Shown here in pieces: positions 1-6,131 of a stretch of DNA of 7,936 nucleotides (its first letter is position 1; the number at the start of each line of letters is the position of its first letter). The notes beneath the pieces were generated by a model. It did not search any database. It was not told where the DNA came from and was given only the letters and a program-made list of their open reading frames with translations. This stretch comes from Coriobacteriia bacterium (GTDB lineage: Bacteria; Actinomycetota; Coriobacteriia; Anaerosomatales; SLCP01), in contig SKKZ01000033.1 in the NCBI GenBank assembly GCA_007123455.1, positions 1-7,936 of the forward strand, read 5' to 3'. The position numbers were made by a program, and so were the translations under genes.

Positions 1-1358
1 GCGAGACGTTTACCGTCACCATCGATCCCGTGGACGCGCGTGACTTCGATGACGCCATCAGCCTCGAGCGTGTTGATGGTCGTGTGCGTCTCGGCGTGCA
101 CATCGCCGACGTCTCGCACTACGTGTCCTGGGACTCCGCACTCGACCGGGAGGCACGACGCCGTGCGACGAGCGTCTATCTCGTCGATCGGGTCCTGCCG
201 ATGCTGCCGGAGAAGCTCTCCAACGAGATCTGCTCACTCAACCCTGACGAGGACCGGCTCGCGTTCTCGGTGATCATGGATCTCTCGGCCGATGGTGTCG
301 TTGAATCGTACCGGCTCACGCCCTCGGTCATCCGCTCGGACCGCCGCTTCGACTACGAGAGCGTGCAGTCCTACCTCGATGGTGACCGTCCGTTCCCCGA
401 TGACGAGAGCGAGCGGCTCCTGCACGGCTTCCAACGAATCGCGCGAGCGATCGGCGAGCGACGGATCGCACGTGGCGGGCTCGATTTCGAGACAGTCGAA
501 GCTAAGGTCATCCTCGCCGAGGACAACATCACGCCGGTGGAGGTGAAGGTGCGCCAGCGTACCGACGCTACCAACATGATCGAGGAGGCGATGATCCTTG
601 CGAACGAGGTCGTCGCGGACCACATGACACGGGCCGGGGCGCCGATGGTCTACCGTATCCACGAAGACCCGGACGCCGATGCGCTCTCGCAGGTCGCGGT
701 CATCCTCAAGGAGTTCGACTACCCGATGAAGGACGTTCACGGTGCGTCGCCGGCGACCTTTCAACGCATCATCCGCTTCGCGCACGACCGGCCCGAGAAG
801 AGGCTCATCAACTCGCTGTTGCTCCGCGCTCTGCAGCGCGCCCGCTACACCGACTACCTCGGCTCGCACTTCGGACTTGCGAGCGAGGCATACTGCCACT
901 TCACGAGTCCGATTCGTCGCTACCCCGACCTGCTGGTGCACCGCCTGTTGCGCGCGCAACTCGCCGGCACCCTTGGCAAGGAGCCGGTCTCTTCGATGAC
1001 GGAAGAGCTCGAGTGGCTGACCGGACACTGCTCGGCGATGGAGCGAGAGGCTGAGGCTGCCGCGGACGACTCGGTGCGCGTGAAACTGGCCCAGCTCATG
1101 GCCGAGCATATCGGCGAGGTGTTCGACGGGCTCATAACCGGGGTGCACTCCTTCGGCCTCTTCGTGCAACTCGACAATACCGCCGAGGGCCTCGTACATG
1201 TGAGCACCATGACCGACGACTACTATCATCTCGAGCCCGAGCGGTTCACACTTACGGGTGAGGAGCGGCGGCGTTCCTTCCGACTCGGTGAGAGAATCCG
1301 GGTACGGATACTCGGCGTAAGTGTCGCCGAGGGGCGCATCGATCTGGAGATCGCGTGA
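1..1358 (+). CDS. rnr: Ribonuclease R (RNB-family 3'-5' exoribonuclease), 5' end outside window
   Basis: This is a cytoplasmic processive 3'-5' exoribonuclease that degrades structured RNA, including mRNA and faulty transcripts. The frame is open from base 3, upstream of the first GTG/ATG, so the gene begins outside the window; 451 residues are visible. The fragment opens on the RNB metal site, TIDPVDARDFDDA, with all four catalytic aspartates in place. It continues through HIADVSHYV, the LPEKLSNEICSLNP segment, and the family signature HFTSPIRRYPDLLVHR near fragment residue 299. A C-terminal S1 RNA-binding domain covers about residues 370-447. The N-terminal cold-shock domains, usually some 200-250 residues, would lie upstream. 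The protein ends at GRIDLEIA directly after S1, without the lysine-rich tail of E. coli RNase R. The next gene follows at once in the same direction. RNase II is the alternative, but the S1 placement and the match to RNase R motifs make RNase R more likely. Confidence 0.95.
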   Translation, partial: ETFTVTIDPVDARDFDDAISLERVDGRVRLGVHIADVSHYVSWDSALDREARRRATSVYLVDRVLPMLPEKLSNEICSLNPDEDRLAFSVIMDLSADGVVESYRLTPSVIRSDRRFDYESVQSYLDGDRPFPDDESERLLHGFQRIARAIGERRIARGGLDFETVEAKVILAEDNITPVEVKVRQRTDATNMIEEAMILANEVVADHMTRAGAPMVYRIHEDPDADALSQVAVILKEFDYPMKDVHGASPATFQRIIRFAHDRPEKRLINSLLLRALQRARYTDYLGSHFGLASEAYCHFTSPIRRYPDLLVHRLLRAQLAGTLGKEPVSSMTEELEWLTGHCSAMEREAEAAADDSVRVKLAQLMAEHIGEVFDGLITGVHSFGLFVQLDNTAEGLVHVSTMTDDYYHLEPERFTLTGEERRRSFRLGERIRVRILGVSVAEGRIDLEIA

Positions 1359-1363
1359 GGTGA
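1357..1363 (+). promoter_or_regulatory. Shine-Dalgarno site for the deacetylase gene
   Basis: GAGGTGA is a 7-nt match to the anti-Shine-Dalgarno consensus. It overlaps the rnr stop codon and lies 5 nt before a GTG at 1369. It favours that GTG over the in-frame GTGs at 1321 (inside rnr) and 1360. A weaker GGAGA at 1346-1350 could serve the 1360 start. Confidence 0.6.
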
Positions 1364-1368
1364 GAGTC

Positions 1369-2289
1369 GTGCACCGGTTCGCGTACGGCTTACTCGTATT
1401 GATGATGTCACTCGCCTTGAGCGGCTGTGTCGGATCCGCCGAACGCGTGACGACCTCTCCGTTGCCCCCTGCCGACCGCGAACGTCCCCATGTCCCGACC
1501 ACCCCCACGCCGCTCCCTGATGAGCCGCTGCCGGAGCGCGAGCCGATCGATCTGCCCGAGCCGCCGGCGGTACCCGGGGACTGCGCGGACCTCGACAACA
1601 CGACGAGGTCCTGGTACTACCAGCCTGCCGGCGCCGGGCAGGTACCGGAGATCCCATCAGGCGTCGCCACGATCGTGCAGCGACACGGGGCGTTGTGGCG
1701 GGTGCCGACGAGTGCGAAGGTGGTCTACCTGACGTTCGACCAGGGTTACGAGGCCGGCTTCACAACTCGCATCCTCGACGTCCTGAAGGAGAAGAACGTT
1801 CCCGCGACGTTCTTCCTCACGGGCTCCTACGTGCGCGATGAGCCGGGACTGGTGAGGCGCATTGCAGCCGAGGGACATCTGGTCGGCAACCACACGCAGA
1901 CCCATCCGTCGCTGCCCGGTTTGGCAGGGGACGACTCCGCCTTCGCCGAGGAGTATCGTGCCGTGGAGCGGGCGTACCGGGACGTGACGGGCAGATCTCT
2001 TGCCCGTTTAGAGCGGCCTCCCCGCGGCGAGTACAGCGAGCGCACTCTCTGCATGGTGCGGTCCCTCGGCTATACGAGCGTCATGTGGAGCTTCGCCCAC
2101 CGTGACTGGCTCCTCGACGACCAACCCCCGGTCGATGTCACCTACCGGCGGATCATCGACGGCGCGCATCCGGGTGCCATCATGCTGCTGCACTCGGTTT
2201 CCGAGAGCAACACCGAGGCGCTGCCCCGCGTCATCGACGAGCTCCGCCGGCAGGGCTACACGTTCGCGACGCTCGAAGGGGTGCGGTGA
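1369..2289 (+). CDS. PdaA-like polysaccharide/peptidoglycan de-N-acetylase, predicted lipoprotein
   Basis: This is a NodB-fold (carbohydrate esterase family 4) deacetylase, predicted to remove N-acetyl groups from cell-wall glycan outside the membrane. With the GTG at 1369 it has 306 residues. Residues 1-20 are a lipoprotein signal with lipobox LSGC (C20 lipidated). A proline-rich linker of about 45 residues follows, then the catalytic domain from about residue 115. Motif 1 reads TFDQGYE (D124, with Q125 where most relatives have a second Asp). Motif 2 is GNHTQTHP (H175 and H179, the H-x3-H metal ligands). Then come RPPRGEYSE (R216-G220) and HPGAIMLLHSVS (H275). From memory these match Bacillus subtilis PdaA closely (TFDNGYE, RPPRG, HPGAI-LLH-VS); PdaA makes muramic delta-lactam. 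The catalytic assignment is strong. The exact substrate is inference, since membrane-anchored relatives could act on ordinary peptidoglycan. It is probably cotranscribed with rnr. Confidence 0.88.
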   Translation: MHRFAYGLLVLMMSLALSGCVGSAERVTTSPLPPADRERPHVPTTPTPLPDEPLPEREPIDLPEPPAVPGDCADLDNTTRSWYYQPAGAGQVPEIPSGVATIVQRHGALWRVPTSAKVVYLTFDQGYEAGFTTRILDVLKEKNVPATFFLTGSYVRDEPGLVRRIAAEGHLVGNHTQTHPSLPGLAGDDSAFAEEYRAVERAYRDVTGRSLARLERPPRGEYSERTLCMVRSLGYTSVMWSFAHRDWLLDDQPPVDVTYRRIIDGAHPGAIMLLHSVSESNTEALPRVIDELRRQGYTFATLEGVR

Positions 2290-2296
2290 GCCGCGT

Positions 2297-3577
2297 TCAC
2301 ATGCCTTCCTCGGCCGTAGCGGCTATCGCCTCGTCGATCCGGCGCCGCAGCGCGGGCGGAAGCCCCGGTATCTCTAGGTCGAGGAAGCCGCGCGTGATCA
2401 TGCTGACCGCCTCGTCGCGCGGGACACCCCGGCTCATCAGGTAGTAGACCTCCTCCTCTGCGATGGGGGAGATCGCCGCCTCGTGCGAGAGCTCGGCACC
2501 GGGTGCTCCCTCGCTCGCAAGGTCGGGGATGGCCCACTGCACAGAGTCGTCGGAGAGCACGATGCCCCTGCAGTCGAGGTGCGCCTTGCACTCGTTCGTA
2601 CGGCCGATGAGCCTGCCGCGTGAGTACACGGTCGACCGGTCGCGCGAGACGGTGCGCGCCACCGCCTCGGAGCGAGAGCCGGAGCCTTCCAGCAGCGTTT
2701 CGCTACCGAGGTCGATGTGGGAATCGGCAAGGCCGTAGACGATGGAGTTGAAGACCGCCCGGGACCGGTCACCCCTGCAGCGAGCCACCGGGAACGCCTG
2801 GATCGAGCGGACTGGCCGCAGCATGACGTAGTTGTTGATGTAGGTGCCGCCTTCGCCGATGTCGATCGCGGTGCGCGGGCGGACGTCGAACTCCTCGGCC
2901 CAGTTGTGGATCATCGTGAAGGTGAGCTTTGCGTCCGCGCCGATGTAGAATTCGCTGATCCCCGCATGCAGCCCGCCCTTGACCTTCGGGTGGATTGTGC
3001 AGCCGGTGATGACGTTAGCCTCCGCGCCGTCCTCGACGACGATGATGTTGTGGACGTTCTGGCTGACGTCACTCTCCGAGATGAAGAGGCACGCCTGGAT
3101 CGGCTTCTCGACCTTCCGGCCGGCCTTCACGCGGATGAAGTAGCCTTCGGTCTGCTTCAGGGCCACGAGCGCGGTGTACTTGTCCTTGTCCGGGGCCACC
3201 GAGCGCCACCACCAGCGCTCCAGCATCTCCTCCGGGTAGCGGGCGAGTGCCTCGGCGGTGCTCATGATCTCGATCGCGTCGCCGAAGGCGGCTGCGACCT
3301 TTTCGTAGATGGGAGTACGGTCAACTTGGAAGTATGATCCCGAACGGCCCTCTTCCGAGGTGTCCATGCCCACATCGGTCGCCACCTCGCGCATCTGCTT
3401 CTCGAGTGAGGCGAGGCGCGCGACGCGGTCATGCGCGGCGACGTCACCGAGTGCATCGAGGTCGATGTCGGGACCATGCGTCGCAGGTTTCTCGACGGCT
3501 GATTCGGCAGCCGCACGGATCTGGGCGAGCCGGTCCTGCTGAGCATCGGTAAGCAGGATCTCTTCTATCGTCGGCAT
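2297..3577 (-). CDS. sufB: SufB/SufD-like Fe-S cluster scaffold (SmsB-type)
   Basis: This is the scaffold partner of the SufC ATPase in cytoplasmic iron-sulfur cluster assembly. From the ATG at 3577 it has 426 residues. Residues 1-125 are helical and charged. Residues about 160-370 form the repetitive beta-helix core typical of SufB/SufD. The C-terminal helical region carries the family ending SHEAAISP, EEEVYYLMSRGVPRDEA, MITRGFL (about 364-399), the SufC-binding part. The His-Glu pair H365-E366 matches the conserved HE of E. coli SufB. The position I align with SufB Cys405 is Ser345. Instead there are C330 and C336 in NECKAHLDC, plus C163, C193 and C267. No second SufB/SufD gene and no SufS or SufU lies in the window, so a homodimeric scaffold as in the reduced SMS system fits. 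I reject the upstream in-frame ATG at 3595 because a good Shine-Dalgarno precedes 3577. 'sufB' is a family label; an annotation of sufD would also be reasonable. Confidence 0.88.
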   Translation of the reverse strand: MPTIEEILLTDAQQDRLAQIRAAAESAVEKPATHGPDIDLDALGDVAAHDRVARLASLEKQMREVATDVGMDTSEEGRSGSYFQVDRTPIYEKVAAAFGDAIEIMSTAEALARYPEEMLERWWWRSVAPDKDKYTALVALKQTEGYFIRVKAGRKVEKPIQACLFISESDVSQNVHNIIVVEDGAEANVITGCTIHPKVKGGLHAGISEFYIGADAKLTFTMIHNWAEEFDVRPRTAIDIGEGGTYINNYVMLRPVRSIQAFPVARCRGDRSRAVFNSIVYGLADSHIDLGSETLLEGSGSRSEAVARTVSRDRSTVYSRGRLIGRTNECKAHLDCRGIVLSDDSVQWAIPDLASEGAPGAELSHEAAISPIAEEEVYYLMSRGVPRDEAVSMITRGFLDLEIPGLPPALRRRIDEAIAATAEEGM

Positions 3578-4326
3578 AGCGCACACTCCACGCATTTCTC
3601 GTAGCCATGGCTCACGATGTCGTCGATCAGATCGAGGGGGTTGCCCTCGCAGGCAAGCTGTCCGTCGAAGAGGACGTGCCCGATGTCTGCGTTCACGAAC
3701 TGCAGGATGTGACCGGTGTGGGTGATGATCAGACCCGCTCTCGGGCGCTCGCTGGCGCGCTCGCCCTTGAGCAGATGGGAGATCGCACTACCTACCACGG
3801 CGATGTTGTCGAGGTCCACGCCTGACTCCGGCTCATCGAAGAGCGCCAGCTCCGGTTCTTGTGCGAGCAGTTGGGCCATCTCGGAGCGCTTCGCCTCACC
3901 GCCCGAGAAGCCGAGATTCACGTCGCGTTCGAGCATCGGGACCACATCGACCTCCTCGGCTATCGCTGCGACCCGCTCCGGATCGATGGCGCCGCCGGCC
4001 GCGACCTCCATGACCTGTCGGAGCTTAACGCCGCGAACCGCGGGCGGGCGCTGAAAGGCCACACCGATTCCCGCGCGGGCGCGCTCGTCGACGCCTAGCG
4101 CGAGCAGGTTGTTGCCTCTGAAGGCCACGGTGCCGGCGGTGACGTCGTATCCCGGGAGGCCGACGAGCGTGTTGAGCAGGGTCGTCTTTCCACTTCCGTT
4201 GGGACCGAGCAAGACGTGGGTCTCGCCTGCGTGGATCGTGAGATCGATGCCGCGCAGCACCTCACGTCCGCCGATACTGACGTGCAGGCCTTCGATAGAG
4301 AGAAGCGGTGCGGTGTCTTCATGCAT
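3565..4326 (-). CDS. sufC: SufC-type ABC ATPase of Fe-S cluster assembly
   Basis: This is the soluble ABC-type ATPase that drives conformational change in the SufB/SufD scaffold. It has 253 residues, close to the usual SufC length plus a short tail. Visible motifs: Walker A GPNGSGKTT (41-49), Q-loop Q92, signature FSGGEAKRSE (140-149, the SufC form), Walker B ALFDEPESGVD (161-171, D164-E165), and the H-loop His203 in IITHTG. The absence of membrane segments and the SufC-specific DEPESGVDLD separate it from transport ATPases. An odd feature is the C-terminal tail KCVECALCRR, a C-x2-C-x2-C array (C245, C248, C251) that E. coli SufC does not have as far as I recall. The ATG at 4326 is preceded by AGGGGGA at about 9-nt spacing. 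The stop overlaps the start of the sufB-like gene by 13 nt, so the two form one operon. Confidence 0.93.
   Translation of the reverse strand: MHEDTAPLLSIEGLHVSIGGREVLRGIDLTIHAGETHVLLGPNGSGKTTLLNTLVGLPGYDVTAGTVAFRGNNLLALGVDERARAGIGVAFQRPPAVRGVKLRQVMEVAAGGAIDPERVAAIAEEVDVVPMLERDVNLGFSGGEAKRSEMAQLLAQEPELALFDEPESGVDLDNIAVVGSAISHLLKGERASERPRAGLIITHTGHILQFVNADIGHVLFDGQLACEGNPLDLIDDIVSHGYEKCVECALCRR
3586..3590 (-). promoter_or_regulatory. Shine-Dalgarno site of the sufB-like gene inside sufC
   Basis: On the minus strand TGGAG lies 8 nt before the ATG at 3577. It sits within the last codons of sufC, overlapping the codons for the cysteine-rich tail. It decides the start of the scaffold gene and suggests translational coupling to sufC. 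Confidence 0.6.
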
Positions 4327-4370
4327 GACATGTTCCCCCTGTGGCCGGGGTGTTCCGGTGCCTCGTGTGG

Positions 4371-4376
4371 ATAGTA
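4371..4376 (-). promoter_or_regulatory. Possible -10 element for sufC-sufB
   Basis: TACTAT on the minus strand lies 45 nt before the sufC start, at a plausible distance for a -10 box. No convincing -35 hexamer is seen 16-18 nt upstream (the best is about TGCGAG), so this is a weak call. Confidence 0.25.
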
Positions 4377-4407
4377 CCCGCGAGAAGGCATTCGCTCGCA
4401 GTCCCGG

Positions 4408-4436
4408 TTGGCGCGGACGGTGCAGGAGAGTACACT
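4408..4436 (+). promoter_or_regulatory. Sigma-70-type promoter for the M42 peptidase-smpB operon
   Basis: A -35 box TTGGCG (4408-4413) and a -10 box TACACT (4431-4436) are separated by exactly 17 nt. Predicted transcription would start near 4443, giving a leader of about 34 nt before the ATG at 4477. The TTG that could be read as an extended start codon is part of the -35 box, which argues against a longer protein. Confidence 0.6.
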
Positions 4437-4464
4437 GTCGTTCTTGATTGCCACTGCTCGCCGC

Positions 4465-4469
4465 GGAGG
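4465..4469 (+). promoter_or_regulatory. Shine-Dalgarno site of the M42 peptidase gene
   Basis: GGAGG lies 7 nt before the ATG at 4477. This fixes the start at MRSESLAFFK rather than at the upstream in-frame TTG. Confidence 0.75.
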
Positions 4470-4476
4470 TCGCCGT

Positions 4477-5553
4477 ATGCGTTCCGAGTCCCTTGCTTTC
4501 TTCAAATCCCTTGTCGAGGCTCCGTCTCCTTCAGGTTACGAGCAGCCGGCAGCCCGCGTTCTACGCGATTATCTCGAGCCGCTCGCCGACGAGGTCTCCA
4601 CCAACGTGATGGGTTCGGTCCACGCGTCGCTGCGCGGCTCGGATGCCGAGCGTGACCGCGGTCGGATGAGCGTGATGCTCGCCGGTCACATCGACGAGAT
4701 CGGCATGATGGTCACCTACATCACCGCCGAAGGCTTCATAGCGTTCAAGCCCATCGGCGGCGTCGACGAGGCGGTCCTGCCCGGTATGCGGGTCCGCGTG
4801 CATACGAAGGAAGGCCCGCTGCTCGGCATCCTCGGCCGGATGCCGATCCATCTGCTCGAGGAGGATGAGCGCAAGTCCGTCACCAAAGTGCACAAGCTCT
4901 TCATCGACCTCGGCATGAGCGCCGAACGGGTGAATGACGTCGTGCGCCTCGGTGACCCGATCACCTTCGATGTCGGTTTCGAGGAGTTCGGCGACGGCAT
5001 GGTGGTGTCGCGAGCGTTCGACGACAAGATGGGCGCGTTCATCTGTGCCGAGGTGCTGCGCATCGTCAAGGAGCGAGGCGGAGCCAGGGTCGACCTCGTG
5101 GTCGCCGGGACGGTGCAGGAGGAGATCGGCTTGCGTGGTGGCGTCACCAGCTCATACGGCGTAGACCCCACGATAGGCCTCGCGGTCGAGGTAGGACATG
5201 CGACCGACTACCCGGACGTGGACAAGCGCAAGCACGGTGAAGCATGCTGCGGGAAGGGACCGATCATTGCGCGCGGGGCGAACACCAACCCCATGGTGTT
5301 CGGACGGCTCATCGAGGCGGCCGAAGCGGCTGGGGTCCCGCACCAGTTCGGCGGGGAGCCGCGTGCCACCGGTACCGACGCCAGCGCGATCCAGCTCGCC
5401 CGCGGCGGCAAGCCTGCGGGGCTCGTGAGTGTGCCGATTCGCTACATGCATACTCCTGTTGAGGCTCTGGCACTTGCCGATGTCGAGGCGGCCATCGAAC
5501 TCCTGGCCGAGTTCGTGCTGCGTTTGGAACCCGACACCGACTACACTCCTTAG
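4477..5553 (+). CDS. M42-family metallo-aminopeptidase (TET/glutamyl aminopeptidase-like)
   Basis: This is a cytoplasmic di-metal (Zn/Co) aminopeptidase, a family that forms tetrahedral dodecamers trimming peptides released by proteases. It has 358 residues, the normal family length. Near the N terminus, SPSGYE is the usual family opening. The metal and catalytic residues are all visible: H71 in AGHIDEIG, D182 (bridging) in RAFDDKMG, the E215-E216 pair in VQEEIGLRGG (general base and ligand), E238 in AVEVGHATD where members carry Asp or Glu, and H325 in RYMHTPVEAL. The PDZ-like beta insert lies between the first His and the bridging Asp. There is no signal peptide. It is followed by smpB after 2 nt, so both share one message. 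Exact substrate preference cannot be read from sequence; an endoglucanase label, sometimes given to this family, would be a mis-annotation. Confidence 0.94.
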   Translation: MRSESLAFFKSLVEAPSPSGYEQPAARVLRDYLEPLADEVSTNVMGSVHASLRGSDAERDRGRMSVMLAGHIDEIGMMVTYITAEGFIAFKPIGGVDEAVLPGMRVRVHTKEGPLLGILGRMPIHLLEEDERKSVTKVHKLFIDLGMSAERVNDVVRLGDPITFDVGFEEFGDGMVVSRAFDDKMGAFICAEVLRIVKERGGARVDLVVAGTVQEEIGLRGGVTSSYGVDPTIGLAVEVGHATDYPDVDKRKHGEACCGKGPIIARGANTNPMVFGRLIEAAEAAGVPHQFGGEPRATGTDASAIQLARGGKPAGLVSVPIRYMHTPVEALALADVEAAIELLAEFVLRLEPDTDYTP

Positions 5554-5555
5554 GC

Positions 5556-6023
5556 ATGGCAGTCACAGAGCGAAACATCGCCACGAACAAGAAGGCGTAT
5601 CACGACTACTTCATCGACGAGACCTTCGAGGCCGGTATCGAACTCACCGGTACGGAGGTCAAGTCGCTGCGCCAGAACAAGGCGAGCCTCCGCGACTCCT
5701 TCGCGGTCGTGCGCAAGGGTGAGTTGTGGCTGCACAACGTGCATATCTCGCCTTACAGCCATGGCAATCGGGCCAACGTGGACCCGACACGACCGCGCAA
5801 GCTCTTGCTGCACAAGAAGGAGATTCGCTACCTCGGTGGGAAGACCGCCGAGAAGGGTGCCACGCTCGTGCCGCTCAAGCTCTACTTCAGCCCGAGCAAT
5901 CTCGTGAAGGTCGAGATCGGTCTGGCTCGCGGCAAGAAACTACATGACAAGCGTGCGTCTATAGCCGAGCGCGATCAGAAGCGTGATGTCGAGCGTGCCC
6001 TGCGCGAGCGACAGAAGGGGTAG
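5556..6023 (+). CDS. smpB: SsrA-binding protein SmpB
   Basis: This small basic RNA-binding protein binds tmRNA (SsrA) and brings it to stalled ribosomes for trans-translation. It has 155 residues, the standard length. It opens with the family signature ATNKKAYHDYFI (9-20), followed by GIELTGTEVKSLR (27-39), the HISPY segment (63-67), the beta-barrel core, and ARGKKLHDKR (124-133). The lysine/arginine-rich C-terminal tail (about 134-155) normally becomes helical in the mRNA channel. Its ATG lies 2 nt after the stop of the M42 gene with only a weak TTAGG upstream, so translational coupling is likely. No tmRNA gene is visible in the 108 bp downstream, so ssrA must lie elsewhere. Confidence 0.97.
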   Translation: MAVTERNIATNKKAYHDYFIDETFEAGIELTGTEVKSLRQNKASLRDSFAVVRKGELWLHNVHISPYSHGNRANVDPTRPRKLLLHKKEIRYLGGKTAEKGATLVPLKLYFSPSNLVKVEIGLARGKKLHDKRASIAERDQKRDVERALRERQKG

Positions 6024-6063
6024 ATTCGGCCGCGCTTCACGCCGGCTCGTGCCGCAAAGAAAG

Positions 6064-6090
6064 AGCCCGCCGGGGCGCACCCGGCGGGCT
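6064..6090. terminator. Bidirectional hairpin terminator between smpB and the SdrD-like gene
   Basis: An 11-bp perfect inverted repeat, AGCCCGCCGGG and CCCGGCGGGCT, surrounds a 5-nt loop. On the plus strand it is followed by GTTCCTTT. On the minus strand it is followed by CTTTCTTT. It lies 40 nt after the smpB stop and 42 nt after the stop of the converging gene, so it is well placed to end both transcripts. Both T-runs are interrupted. Confidence 0.85.
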
Positions 6091-6131
6091 GTTCCTTTGG
6101 AGCGGTAGTTCACGTCACACTCGATGGGACA

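Noticed and set aside
234..1601. Long minus-strand open frame (455 codons) opposite rnr
   Set aside because: It lies antisense to a clear RNase R frame, has biased low-complexity composition, no recognisable domain, and is expected in GC-rich DNA.
2717..3337. Plus-strand open frame of 206 codons opposite the sufB-like gene
   Set aside because: Shadow of a well-supported SufB/D frame, with no family resemblance and no Shine-Dalgarno.
3577..3595. Earlier in-frame ATG of the sufB-like gene at 3595 (adds MRGVCA)
   Set aside because: It has no Shine-Dalgarno and would lengthen the overlap with sufC to 31 nt. The ATG at 3577 is preceded by TGGAG at good spacing.
4408..4476. 23-residue N-terminal extension of the M42 peptidase from a TTG
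   Set aside because: The TTG is inside a good -35 box, while GGAGG sits 7 nt before the ATG at 4477, which gives the normal family N terminus.
6024..6131. ssrA (tmRNA) gene next to smpB
   Set aside because: The gap is only 108 bp, mostly a terminator hairpin. No tag-peptide frame or tRNA-like ends are visible.
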